A stretch of 64,000 nucleotides of DNA from Adiantum capillus-veneris. Lineage: Eukaryota; Streptophyta; Polypodiopsida; Polypodiales; Pteridaceae. The DNA is taken from positions 76,473,872 to 76,537,871 of the forward strand of contig CM043953.1 of assembly GCA_014529385.2 (NCBI GenBank). Reading direction: 5' to 3'. Below the pieces are notes generated by a model that saw nothing but the letters and a program-made list of their open reading frames with translations, did not search any database and was not told the DNA's origin. A program made the translations under genes and the position numbers. Below, piece by piece: positions 34,211 to 44,249 of this stretch; the stretch's first letter is position 1, and each line of letters opens with the position of its first letter.

Positions 34211-35825
34211 TTAGATATGCAAGCTTTGTAGACGAGCACGTTCCTCTGCTAATGGCAGCATCCCCATGGGCATCAAGCGTCTTCTTTCCCTCAGAAATAG
34301 CCGCTTGTTGTATGGATCTAAGCTCTCCGGGTCTTCAACCCCTGCAGCGAGAGCTTGAGCTTTGTAGGACATGAAATAGGGGGCTCTGAGTGCTTGGCAC
34401 CCATACCCAATGCCAAATACGCGAAGAGAAAACTGTTTCTCAATCAGAATTAGTCTTTCTACGTTTAGTGGGAGGGGGTGCCCATCACACAATATTGTAA
34501 TAACTTTCATTGCAAACAGTGGAAACTTTGCATAGTCCTCGGAGTATTCCTTATGGTATATTATGATCTACATAAAAATTGTAATGAATTTATGGGCCGT
34601 AAGTGAGATGAATACAATTGCCAAGTACTTGAATTGTTTCTACAAACCTTTTTGTGGTTCAAACGCCCGATGTAGTGAAACAACGTCGCATCCTTGCCTT
34701 GGACTCCAGTGACAAGCCCTTGCCATGAGCCTCCCGCTCTTCGAAGGAAACTATCGTCATACACTTGCACCTGTCAACAAAACAAATGATCATGATATTT
34801 TATCACTGGGCCATCTCCAATACCATCTGAATGCACGACAAAAATAACCATCTGTTTCTTGGCCATTTCCAGTATCAACCTCCCCCACAAGTGAATAGAC
34901 AGACTATTCATTACCTGAGCTCCGGGTGCCACGGGCCTACCCATGTTTTCCAAGCCGAGTTGGTTTGTTGTCGATTCAAACTGCTCATCTATTGGCAAAT
35001 TGACCTCTCCAAACTTCGCTTCATTGAATGTATCTTTGATCAGTTTCCACCCTGAAGTGAACTGTGAGTCGCAGACAGCTGTGTCAGCAATAAGATGTTG
35101 GTCCACTCCATCATCATCCACAAACCCCATGTCTGCCTCACAAAAATTCACAATTGGAGCTAGGCAGTAGTCCTCCCATATATTGAGCTCATGCATGATA
35201 TCTATGAGCAGAACATAGTGGGTATCGCCCGCCATAGCAAAGCTGGGAGCGTAATTTAGAGGCAAAGTCACTTCCTTACTTGGGCTTTCTTGCTTTCACC
35301 CTATTGTTGCATCCGCAAGAGAAGCAGGAGTTAAGCCTGCATCAAATGTTTCCTTTAATACCTCTACCCGCTCTTCTTCTTGGTCGAACTGCACCTCCAC
35401 ATCCTCTACCTCTTCCTCCGGTGCTAATGGACAACTATCGAAAGTTGTTGACTGGGAAGTCTCTAGCTCACCATCCGTCTGCAAGTATAAGTAACAGACA
35501 AACCTATGGTATGATTCCACTAAGCAACACTTTTTGAAGTGCTTCATACACTTGTCTTGTACAAGCAGTGCATTGGAGGGACACTTTTCTAGACAGCGAT
35601 TCAGTCTCCTTGAAGCACTCTTGTCAGGGTCAAGGTCGGCTGGGTGCACATATCTCATACCATCAACTGTCATGGAATTGTCACAAGTGACTACCTCATA
35701 CTATTGCAAATGGGTTTGTAGGTACTCAAATGAGCAATCTATAATCCTCTATATAGAAAACTCTGCATTAAACATTCCCGATAGTTCTGGTGCACGAGAT
35801 GAGCACGTGCGTTGTATAAGAACGT
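34211..35825 (-). pseudogene. Multi-exon gene relic of unknown function
   Basis: On the minus strand, open frame can be followed from 35825 ('TCSSRAPELSGMFNAEFS', 'RIIDCSFEYLQTHLQ', 'HPADLDPDKSASRRLNRCLE') through an acidic linker ('APEEEVEDVEVQFDQEEER') into 'LPLNYAPSFAMAGDTHYVL' and 'GFVDDDGVDQHLIADTAV'. Introns fit at 34917-34775 (after GAGCTCAG, acceptor TTGTTGACAG) and about 34650-34571 (acceptor TTTTTATGTAG). Both joins keep the frame into 'VQVYDDSFLRRAGGSWQG' and the final exon ('DYAKFPLFAMKVITILCDGH', 'RLFLRERRRLMPMGML'). In-frame stops interrupt it near 35295, 35702 and 35750. I see no known domain. It may be cargo of an element or a dying host gene. Confidence 0.55.
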
Positions 35826-36474
35826 GAATAGTTTTTCTTCACATGTATTCTCGCCCACGTATGTCTCTAGGACTATGATCCCCATGACTTAAAGAAAAAG
35901 CAATCCAAACTATTTGGTGTCATAACCAAGCGAATATTGAGCCTCGAGTACCCCTCAAGGTCTCTATTTTCTTGGTTTTATCCCGTGCGCTAATCTCATA
36001 AAAGGTGACATCACTTGAGTCAAAACCAATCGAATAGGGGCCCCAAGAATCTCTAAAGGGCCCTATTAGCTTGGTTCTGACCCAAGCATTCAGAACAGGT
36101 GGATAAGAATAGAGCATTTAATGTTATCAGTGATAGATATATAGGCCTACTCACTCACTATGCCCAAACTCAGGCACGGTCACATAAGGAGTAATTATTC
36201 CAACCATGTGGTGCAGAACTTCTAATCTTACCCTAATGACCACTCTTTGTCCCTTGGAGTGTTGTTCCCATTATGCTCTAACCTCGTAAAGCAGTGGCTT
36301 CGGTGCACAAACAGCTAACAACACATAGGAAGGGGAGAGAGGCAGGGAGAAAGAACCTGTCTCTGCAATATCCAATGGCGCCAAGTTGGATGGTGATGTC
36401 ACAGGCCGCCGACAGCAAGAACCAGAAGGTGGTGATGGCGATAGCGACGCGGTAGCAAAGGACTCAACCTAGTG
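35826..36474. other. No gene seen
   Basis: Only short open frames without motifs. A small imperfect repeat (AACCAAGCGAAT near 35928 and AACCAATCGAAT near 36024) is present. It is probably the upstream region of the minus-strand relic and of a divergent plus-strand gene. Confidence 0.5.
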
Positions 36475-36725
36475 GAGATCGCTCAACGCAGGATCAGGAG
36501 AGGTGGCCAAGGGGAAGAGCACAGAAAAGTCAAAGGCAACGGCGATCTGTTTGTTCTACTTGGAGATGGAGATGGCGACTGCAAGGGCGATCGGTGTCTA
36601 ACTCTAAACGGAGGATCATGAGAGATGGCCAAGGGGAAGAGTGAAGAAAAGGCAAAGGCAACGGCGATCTGTTTGTTCCACTTGGAGATGGGGATGGTGA
36701 CTGCAAGGGCGATTGGCATCTGACT
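36475..36725. repeat. Two-copy tandem repeat of about 120 bp
   Basis: Two adjacent copies share GGTGGCCAAGGGGAAGAG/GATGGCCAAGGGGAAGAG, CAACGGCGATCTGTTTGTTC and ACTGCAAGGGCGAT. Both end in CTCTAAACGG. GC-rich compared with its surroundings. Confidence 0.9.
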
Positions 36726-37070
36726 CTAAACGGTCACTCAAAAAAGGCACGTGGACGGCGCTCAAAGGACACCCAGTAATAAATGGGCTCAGATTCCCAT
36801 GCAGTACGATTCACCAACCACAATCTCGGGTGTAATCATGCACATAAGTGAAGTTGTCACCCTCACTGAGGTAAGCATTCTAAGTTTAGAGGTAGTCCAA
36901 GATGAATGGTCTTATGCCTCTTTTCGCGTCCTCTATTGGCCATCATTTTAATTAACTCTAACCCCATCGACGCTACGCGGTAAGCAAACCATCTCAACCC
37001 TTTTTGTGCATCTCCTCTTACTCTCTAGTGCTCCTCCTTTTTGCGCATCCTTCGCCTACTCCTGTTTTGC

Positions 37071-37110
37071 AGTGCTTTAGTGACGCAAAACTCTACACAC
37101 AGTGAAGAGG
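37071..37110 (+). other. Possible 5' untranslated exon of the histone-like gene
   Basis: Acceptor CTGTTTTGCAG at 37070 and donor GAAGAG/GTATGC at 37110 bound a 40-nt exon. A further donor (ACGCG/GTAAGC) lies at about 36976. The next good acceptor is CTATTTGTAG at 39178, two bases before the ATG of the histone-like frame. The intervening 2 kb intron would hold the hairpin repeats. This is inferred from splice signals only. Confidence 0.35.
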
Positions 37111-37410
37111 TATGCTACTACACTTTTGTGCACTTGTATTTTGTGTAGTCAGTACCAAGCGAATAAGGGAAGGTAAACCCTGTTTGTTGCACCTGTTTGC
37201 TTGGTACTAACCATTGTCTTTATTAAGGATGTTTGCTATTACACTTTTCTGAGGTCGGTACCAAGAGAATAAGGGAAGGAAAACTTTGTTCGATGCACCT
37301 ATTCGCTTGGTATTGGCCTCAGAAAATATAAATGATGTTTGCTATTACACTTTTGTGAGGTCAGTACTAAGAAAATAAGGGGAAGGTAAACCCTGTTTGT
37401 TGCAGGTTTA
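37107..37410. repeat. Hairpin-forming tandem repeat, first block
   Basis: Three diverged copies of the unit found at 38403-39116, recognisable by GCTATTACACTTTT, then GGTCGGTACCAAG, then the inverted partner CGCTTGGTATTGGCC. The third copy is truncated at about 37400. Confidence 0.88.
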
Positions 37411-38402
37411 GGGTTTTTTTTACCAAATACGTGTTTTGAATTTATAAGGGAGAAGCAAAATTACAACTTAACACCCATGTAGGGGGTTTTGACTTAAAAA
37501 ACACTAGGGATAGGCGCAAAGGCCAAGTTTCAGACTTTACAAAAAGTGGCCTACTAATTTCCGGGGGATACAACTGGGAATGACGAGTGAGAAGTTAATC
37601 CTTTTCCTTCACAGCCAGACTATCTCTTCCTGAAGCTTGTTGGCAAAGTTCAGGGCTTCCTCATATTTACTGGCTAGCTCAAGCACTTCATCCTTCATCT
37701 CCTGTAGCCAAATTATAGATAGCATTTAGAGAGCCATTCTCGGCGAGCAATCCCTGCAAGTCTTCAGGCCTTCTTGCTTCTAGAGAGTCTTTGAGGATTA
37801 AGACTCTGTGCCTGTAGATCCTCATTTGTTCCAGCTTGAGGCTAGCATCCTGCACAGAGCATTTAGCAAATAAGATCTGCAAACTAGGAGCTTGAAATTG
37901 GGAACAAAAAGGAAAGAATTACCAACGGCTTATGTCGAGGATTGACTCCCGTGTTGATAGCAGCCACTCCCGGGCTGTGTCAATCGAGAACGCTAAGGGT
38001 ACCATCAGGGGAGGGCCAAGGGGGGACCTCATGAGGAGGGCTCGGATGCGGTCTTGTTGGCGCTACGGGAGTGTCCCTTGGAAAGGCATCACCACTATCC
38101 TAAGCTTCCTGTAGTTGCTCTGTGAAACCTTGAGGGAGGTTCTGAAAAAACTGATGGTTAAATAGACTAAATGGACATGCCTAAAAAGCAAGGCCTGGGT
38201 TCTCGCTGATGAGTGGTCTGTGAGACGGTGGTACCACCATGTGTTTTCATGAGAGGTAGACGTGGGAGGGAGAAGCAATGGTACCACCCCCCTAGATTAG
38301 GGGAGGTGATGGGAGGGCATGACATGACAGTTGGGACAGCATGGACTTAAACGTCTCCTTCACATTGGTATTTTGTTGCAAGGGATGCAAACATGTTCGC
38401 TT
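37411..38402 (-). pseudogene. Minus-strand coding relic with coiled coil (unknown)
   Basis: Minus-strand frames at 38130-37930 ('IRALLMRSPLGPPLMVP', 'IDTAREWLLSTRESILDI') and 37880-37620 ('SLKLEQMRIYRHRVLILKD', 'EARRPEDLQGLLAENGSLN', and in a shifted frame 'MKDEVLELASKYEEALNFAN'). The second is clearly coiled-coil-like. Splice-like AG/GT signals lie between them. Frame shifts point to decay. It resembles the accessory or gag-like coiled-coil pieces of plant retroelements, but I cannot assign it. The flanks 37411-37610 and 38140-38402 show nothing. Confidence 0.35.
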
Positions 38403-39116
38403 GCTATTACACTTTATTGAGGTCACTACCAAGCAAATAAGGGAAGGAAAACTCTATCCGATGCACTTGTTTGCTTGGTACCGACCTCAGAAAATATAAG
38501 TGATGTCTGCTATTACACTTTTCTAAGGTCACTACCAAGTGAATAAGGGAAGGAAAACTCTTTTCGATGCACCTGTTCGCTTGGTACTGACCTCAGAAAA
38601 TATAAGTGATGTCTGCTATTACACTTTTTTGAGGTCACTACCAAGCGCATAAGGGAAGGCAAACACTTTTCGATGCACCTGTTCGCTTGGTAGTGACCTC
38701 AAAAAATATAAGTGATGTCTGCTATTACACTTTTCTGAGGTTAGTACCAAGCGAATAAGGGAGGGAAAACTCTATCCGATGCACATGTTTGCTTGGTACT
38801 GATCTCAAAAAATATAAGTGATGTCTGCTATTACACTTTTTTGAGGTCAGTACCAAGCGAATAAGGGAAGGCAAACTCTTTGCGATGCACCTGTTCTCTT
38901 GGTACTGACCTCAAAAAATATAAGTGATGTCCGCTATTACACTTTTCTGAGGTCAATACCAAGCGAATAAGGGAAGGAAAACTCTATCTGATGCTTGGTA
39001 CTGATCTCAAAAAATATAAGTGATGTCTGTTATTACACTTTTTTGAGCTCATTACCAAGCGAATAAGGGAAGGCAAACTCTATCTGATGCTTCTGTTCGC
39101 TTGGTACTGACCTTTT
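38403..39116. repeat. 106-bp tandem repeat with internal inverted repeat, seven copies
   Basis: GCTATTAC (GTTATTAC in the last) recurs at 38403, 38509, 38615, 38721, 38827, 38933 and 39029. The period is exactly 106 bp except the last (96 bp, 10 bases lost). Each unit holds arms GAGGTCAGTACCAAGCGAA and its reverse complement, separated by about 40 bp, so every unit can fold into a hairpin. The array lies in the probable intron directly upstream of the histone-like coding frame. Confidence 0.96.
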
Positions 39117-39180
39117 CTGAAATCTTAAGTCCCTTGTGCTGACAAATGAAATGTCATTTTCTATTATGCTATTTGTAGAG

Positions 39181-39618
39181 ATGCCTCGTGCAAAGGCCAT
39201 GCCTAGGAGGGAAACAGGTGAATCTTTGAATGCTCAAGCAAGAAGGCGCCGATATGAGGCACACAAAGGTGTACTGCAAGAGCTACGAAGGATAGAACAA
39301 CACATTCAACCGACTATTCCACGTCTCCCTTTCTTGCGAGTAGTGCGAGAGATTTGCGAGCAGTGGAGAGTCGGCATGCGATGGGCAAGTAGTGCACTAC
39401 TCTGCCTTCAAGAAATTGCAGAAGACTACCTCGTTCAATTCTTCAGCAATGGATATATCCTGGCTGCCCATGCACACCGCGTTACTATCATGCCGTGGGA
39501 TTTTGATACTCTTCGGAGGCTGCGTTTTCCCTACGATGGGCTGCTTCAGCCAGTACCTATTCGGGATAGTAGAACCATGGATATTCTCAACATCCCCCCT
39601 CTCCATTCTTGTGCATGA
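39181..39618 (+). CDS. Divergent histone H3-fold protein
   Basis: A 145-residue frame without stops. The N-terminus 'MPRAKAMPRRETGES' echoes the H3 start but the tail is short, about 31 residues before the alpha-N region. From 'VLQELRRIEQHI' on, it is colinear with the H3 core: 'IPRLPFLRVVREI' (alpha-N/alpha-1), loop 1 without insertion, 'MRWASSALLCLQEIAEDYLV' (alpha-2, Trp where H3 has Phe, as in centromeric H3), 'AAHAHRVTIMPWDFDTLRRL' (alpha-3). The C-terminal extension 'LLQPVPIRDSRTMDIL' is extra. H3 pairs with H4 in nucleosomes; here only the fold is supported. The ATG at 39181 is chosen because it follows a 3' splice site and gives the H3-like start. Further exons follow. It could be a captured or domesticated H3 gene, a variant, or a relic. 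Confidence 0.82.
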   Translation: MPRAKAMPRRETGESLNAQARRRRYEAHKGVLQELRRIEQHIQPTIPRLPFLRVVREICEQWRVGMRWASSALLCLQEIAEDYLVQFFSNGYILAAHAHRVTIMPWDFDTLRRLRFPYDGLLQPVPIRDSRTMDILNIPPLHSCA

Positions 39619-39659
39619 CAGACAGAGCCGTCTAGGGCTGAATAAACAGCAGAAGGACA

Positions 39660-40253
39660 CAATCATGGGTTGAGAGAAACGACACACATGGGCAGGCTGA
39701 GATAGCCATAGAGGGACATGAGCAAGCCAGAGTGGACCCCAAGGCAATCATGGAAGAAACAGAGACAATTATGGAGAAGCCAGCTAGACACCAAAATGAG
39801 CAAGTCATGAAGGATCCAGAGCCAGTAAGGGCTGATGAGGGGCAAGAGCAGGCTAGGGTGGACCCTGAGGCATTTATGGAGGAACCAATATTGAAGGAAA
39901 ATGATCCGGAGCCTGTGCTTGTTAGGGAGGACCCTACGGCTATTAGGGAGGAGCCTGAGGCAGCCAGGGATAAAGCTCAAGAAAGGAAAGGGCAAGGCTC
40001 TGCATCACAAGGGCCATCCAACGAGGAGCCTTTATCAGACATGAGTCAATTATTTTAGAGCGAATCAACGAAGAGAATGAAGAGGAGTTGCAAGTTCTGC
40101 TCAGCGCAGCACCTCTGCATGCACACATACTGCTGTCTGGAAGGTCAAAGGAGGCCTGCATTTTCAACCTCGATCAGCAAGACTTCCTGTGCATGCGCAC
40201 TTTTACCAACTCCAATGCAACAAATGAGGTCCTCAACATTGCTTTGGGATAAT
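39660..40253 (+). pseudogene. Acidic repeat exon(s) downstream of the H3-like frame
   Basis: One frame (39732-40058) encodes an acidic, repetitive chain with 'DPEPVRADEGQEQARVDPEA' and 'NDPEPVLVREDPTAIREEPE'. A second frame continues at 40040-40253 with 'SIILERINEENEEELQVLLS' and 'CIFNLDQQDFLCMRTFTN'. The two do not join without a shift or an intron. Acidic tracts of this sort are common in chromatin proteins and histone chaperones, but no domain is recognisable. Same strand as the H3-like frame, 40-110 bp downstream of its stop. Confidence 0.45.
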
Positions 40254-40291
40254 TCTCATGCTCTTTAAAAGTCACGGTTCGTTCATTAAAT

Positions 40292-40540
40292 GGCTCTCTA
40301 CCGAGACATGGGTCAATATCAAGCGAGACAGTGGCTTATGGAATTGGATAGTGATACTACTCGCTCGGTATTGACCCATGTCTTTGCGGCAGTCGTCATG
40401 TTTTTCTTTATAAGTCACGCTTGATTCATTAAATGGCTCACTACCATTAAGACATGGGTCAATACCAAGCGAGTCAGTGGCTTATGGAATTTGATAGCTG
40501 CCCCACTCACTCGGTAATGACTCATGGGTTTGTGGCATTG
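40292..40540. repeat. Two hairpin-forming repeats sharing the core of the 106-bp array
   Basis: Two units of about 150 bp. The first has arms GACATGGGTCAATATCAAGC and CGGTATTGACCCATGTC; the second has GACATGGGTCAATACCAAGC and CGGTAATGACTCATGGG. The core GTCAATACCAAGCGA is the same as GTCAGTACCAAGCGA in the array at 38403-39116 although the flanks differ. Confidence 0.9.
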
Positions 40541-40591
40541 ACAGCCCGTTGAAATATCTTAAGTATAATCTCTACCATTGATTCATGTTAG

Positions 40592-40762
40592 GCACGATGT
40601 CTCGCTTCTGCCCCCTGAGGTTCAAAACCAAGTATACGTAATAGATACGTTGATATCGCCTATGCTGCAAGACAGTGCAGTTTCCTTTTTGGCTCTAATG
40701 AGCTGGTTTAGTAGAGTCAACTTTGATCTAGCTCATTTTCTGGTCACTGCATACAATCAACC
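40592..40762 (+). CDS. Internal exon downstream of the H3-like gene
   Basis: Bounded by acceptor ATTCATGTTAG and donor CAACC/GTGAGTTT. It encodes 'HDVSLLPPEVQNQVYVIDTL', 'ISPMLQDSAVSFLALMSWFS' and 'DLAHFLVTAYNQP'. It joins in frame to the next exon at 41261. The sequence is mostly helical and hydrophobic. No family is recognised. It may be part of one long transcript with 39181-40253 or a separate gene. Confidence 0.5.
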
Positions 40763-41260
40763 GTGAGTTTTTTCTTTGCGTTGTAAAAACCATGTTGCAT
40801 TTAGAATCTTTCTCCTCATCTTTGATGGTTTTGGTGTAGTGATCATTGGAGTCTGATGTTATTTGACATTGAAGCTAAGATTGTTTACTAAGCAAACTCC
40901 GGGCAAAGCAGGGAGTTTCATGGTCGTGTAAAAACGTAAGGCCCATCTGGGTACATTTGGAAGTAGTGTCTCTTTGTAATGTGTTGCTGACTCAAGTGGT
41001 TATGTATGTAGTGCCGCGAAAAAAATTGTATGCTATGTAGAGCATGATTTGTTAGAGCATGATCTCGGCATGAACGGGTAATCGTGCCCACACAGATTGA
41101 TGAATATAGCTATGGCTAGTGAACTTGTTTGAATGCCCTGTTACTCCTTAGTCAAATTTTGGATGTACCGAACGTAGGTAATTGTGTTGTTTCATTGTTT
41201 GCTGCAACGTTTGTATGAAGCAACATCTTTACTTACTTTTCTATTATCACGCTTCTACAG

Positions 41261-41579
41261 GAACTTCAATTACATAACTACACCCCCAAAATGTGTGACA
41301 TTTTTCTATAATGGCCATCCAGCATATTATAATCTCGGTAAACAGACACAAGAGAGGAAGGGTGAGGAGTTCGAACAGGCTCGCATTAACAAAATGATGC
41401 AGCGCTATAGTCAGACTCAAGAAAACATTCAAAATATGCAAGAAGCAATAAATCAATATTATGCGGACGCCATAGAAGTGGAGGAATGGGCTACATGTCG
41501 ACAATCAGAGCAAGAACAGAGGGAAGCTTCACAGGTGCAAGATGCATGGGAAGCCATGGAAGAGGCCCATGATTTCTAG
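41261..41579 (+). CDS. Terminal exon, coiled coil
   Basis: After acceptor GCTTCTACAG the frame reads 'NFNYITTPPKCVTFFYNGHP', then a long Gln/Glu-rich coiled coil ('EEFEQARINKMMQRYSQTQE', 'EVEEWATCRQSEQEQREASQ') to TAG at 41579. It joins the exon 40592-40762 in frame across a 498-nt intron (…YNQP/NFNY…). The following 41580-41953 is Gly/Ala-rich when translated but has no credible gene. Confidence 0.5.
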
Positions 41580-41957
41580 CGATGCAAAAGGATGCCCGAG
41601 ACCAGCATCCCCAAAGGAAAAAGTAGCAGCAATCGGAGCAAAGGGAAGGGGAGCAACCGGAGCAGAGGGCAAGGGACAAGTGGCAGCAACCGGGGGAGAG
41701 GATAGGGGACCAGCGGCACAAACCGGGGGAGAGTATTGTAGCAAGGAAAGGGAGCAATTTACTTGTATAAATCTTGATAGAAACAACACAATCTGTAAAG
41801 TTTTTAGACAATGAAAATGTACATTTTTGAAACATTGCTTGACCACCACAAAATGTCTCTTCATTAGTCATTTTGAAGAGTACATCATGGTTTGCATGGC
41901 ATCAAAGCTCTTTGCGTGCACAAGGTATGTGACCTAGCTTCCGATGGAAGCAATTAA

Positions 41958-41990
41958 GGGTATAAGCATGTTAACTTGTCATGCTTTTTG
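41958..41990 (+). repeat. Left terminal inverted repeat
   Basis: 33 bp, starts GGG next to TTAA, pairs with 50769-50801. It contains the half-sites AAGCATG and CATGCTT, themselves inverted around GTTAAC. Confidence 0.9.
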
Positions 41991-42175
41991 GTGTCCCGGA
42001 CAATGCTAGTAAGAGGTGCTTGTTAGCATCTATTCAAAACCAAAGAGCAAGTGAAGTTTGAAATTTTAATAACCATAAGATATATTATTTTCTCCCTCCC
42101 ATATGGGGTGTGGACTCTATTTTCAGTTACGACAATGACATGGGGTGTGGCCTCTGTTCTCTCTCTGTTCTCTCT

Positions 42176-42244
<69 letters not shown>
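42176..42244. repeat. (TG)n microsatellite
   Basis: About 34 TG units upstream of the transposase start. A (TC)n run follows 65 bp later. Confidence 0.97.
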
Positions 42245-42246
<2 letters not shown>

Positions 42247-42305
42247 GTGCAGACTCCCTCTCTGTCTCACTCTTAGACCAATTTACATTTTTCCCTGTTC
42301 CTACT

Positions 42306-42308
<3 letters not shown>

Positions 42309-42394
<86 letters not shown>
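42309..42394. repeat. (TC)n microsatellite
   Basis: About 42 TC units, pyrimidine on the plus strand, 120 bp upstream of the transposase ATG. Open frames crossing it are low-complexity artefacts. Confidence 0.97.
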
Positions 42395-42399
<5 letters not shown>

Positions 42400-42512
42400 G
42401 CTTCTTGCCTCGAAGTTGAGTTGTCAAAGCTTAGCAGACTTGCAGATATGGAAAACCAGCAGACAACATTATTGCCACTAGAAATGGAGGCAGAAGGGAG
42501 ACATTACAGGAA

Positions 42513-43199
42513 ATGAATCACAACTACCAGCATCCAGCTCTTTCTATTATTAGGAAATATGAGACAGAAAAAAAGCGTAAACAGCGGGAGCACCGACAGA
42601 TGACAACTAAACGAGGACATCATGCCGTCGACGATGAGGAGAAAAGGAAAATCTCCTTCGAGATTGTGAAAGCTTTCAAGAGCAGGACTGAAGGTCTCAA
42701 CAAAGAAGCAAAGTGTGAAATCTGGAATCTTGTTGCTCAACATTCGCTTGCTCGGGCAGTCCGTGATCAGTCTTTAGAGGAGGAGGCTGCTGTGCAGAGT
42801 GAAATTGTCTCCAATGTCCGTAACACACTAGCTATCGTCAAGCAGCCAGCTTCTAACGAGGAGCTGTTTTTGAAGAATGCAGTATTGTAGATGATGATAA
42901 ATTCAAAGGAAAACATGCCTATTGCCAAATTCTCCAGGGTCCTAAAAGTCGACCGTCGCAGCTTGTTCAAAGCAAAATCACGGCAGGTGAAGTCTGGTGT
43001 CAATGCTCGACTGTTTTCATTGGCTGAATGTCACAAGCAACACCGTCATAGCCCTATCACAGATGAAATTAAGGAATTGGTCTACACATTTTGGACAGAG
43101 GAGACTCGTGTTTCACCCAACAAGAAGGATGTTTGTCGAAAGAGAGTGGGAAGGAAAAGCTACATAAAACACCCTGTGAACCTCCTGGATGAGTCTCAG
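42513..43199 (+). pseudogene. Transposase N-terminal half
   Basis: ATG at 42513 opens a basic, helical region ('YETEKKRKQREHRQMTTKRG', 'EIVKAFKSRTEGLNKEAKCE', 'EIVSNVRNTLAIVKQPASN'). After an in-frame TAG (42888-42890) comes a probable helix-turn-helix ('IAKFSRVLKVDRRSLFKAKS'), then 'WTEETRVSPNKKDVCRKRVG' and 'HPVNLLDESQ'. It ends at a donor-like CTCAG/GTGATC. The order (HTH, then T-R-V-S-P-N-K, then a DDE-type core) is that of the transposase-like family whose catalytic half is at 44565. The next 1.36 kb is repeat and LTR sequence, so the middle of the protein, with at least one catalytic Asp, is missing here. Confidence 0.65.
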
Positions 43200-43224
43200 G
43201 TGATCAATGACATACTTGCGCCAT

Positions 43225-44165
43225 AACTTATGCATTCTAGCATGCTAGTAATCTACCTAGCATACAGAGCATGCTAGTTATCACAATATGTTATGCTATG
43301 TATGCCACCTACCATGTGTGCTAGTTAGCATAATCTCACTCCTAATATGCTGGGTATGCTGTTTAGCATGATAAGTATGCTGTCTAGCACAATATGTAAG
43401 CTACTATAACACCCTTTATGCTAGTTAGCATACCTATTATGCTAACTAGCATGCTCTGTATGTTCTTTGACACAATGAGTATGCTAGCTACCTTTTGTAG
43501 TATGCTAACTAGCATAATGGGTAAGCTGGTTTATGGTATATGCTAGTTAGCATTCCTATATGGTGGGTATGGTGTTCAACATAAATCTTCTGCTAGTTAG
43601 CATGCCTAGTGATCTTGAGGACTACGCTGGTTAGCACAATATGTATGCTACTTTAACACCTTTTATGCTAGTGTGCTGGCTATGCTATTCAACATAATAA
43701 GTGTGCTGGCTAACACAATATGTATGCTAGTTAGCATACCTTCTATTCTTCTTAGCACACTTTGTGTGGTTAACCATGACTCATATGTTAAACTACACAC
43801 TGATTTTGCTTGTTAGCACAGCTAGTATGCTAGTTAGCATACTCAGCTGTGCTAACTAGCAATATAGCATGCTAGTAAGCATACTCAGCTAGCTAACTAG
43901 CATGCTAAGTATGCTAGTTAGCACAACTAAGAATGCTAAGTAGCATAACGGGTAAGTTGGTTTATGCTAGTATGCTAGTTAGCATATTCACCTATGCTAA
44001 CTAGCATGCTCATGAGTATGCTAGTTAGCACAGCTGAGAATGCTAAGTAGCATAACAGGTAAGCTGATTTATGCTAGTTAGCATTCGTAGTGTGCTGGCT
44101 ATGTTGTTCAACATAATAAGTGTGCTGGTTAGCACAATATGTATGCTAGTTAGCATACCTTCTAA
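43225..44165. repeat. Array of palindromic ATGCTAGTTAGCAT-type motifs
   Basis: Dozens of irregularly spaced copies of ATGCTAGTTAGCATA and variants in both orientations, each nearly self-complementary. It lies directly after the donor-like end of the transposase N-terminal half. Less regular than the 21-bp array at 47690-48755 but plainly the same motif family. Confidence 0.93.
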
Positions 44166-44249
44166 GTGAGGTCTTGGGTCTGAGAACGGGGATAATTCAA
44201 GTTGTGTTTGCTAAGTGTTTTGCTTAGTGCATGAAGCTTTCATCTTCAT

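Noticed and set aside
39136-39180. Upstream ATG at 39136 as start of the H3-like protein
   Set aside because: The 15 extra codons are pyrimidine-rich intron-like sequence ending in a TTTGTAG splice acceptor. The ATG at 39181 gives the H3-like beginning.
39181-39618. Giant-virus histone insertion
   Set aside because: The core is colinear with eukaryotic H3 without fusion to H4 or other viral genes nearby, and no viral hallmark genes are in the window.
41491-41871. Minus-strand Pro/Leu-rich ORFs
   Set aside because: Antisense to the Gly/Ala-rich tail after the coiled-coil exon; low complexity, no motif.
42023-42481. Long low-complexity ORFs across (TG)n and (TC)n
   Set aside because: All three frames stay open simply because of the dinucleotide repeats.
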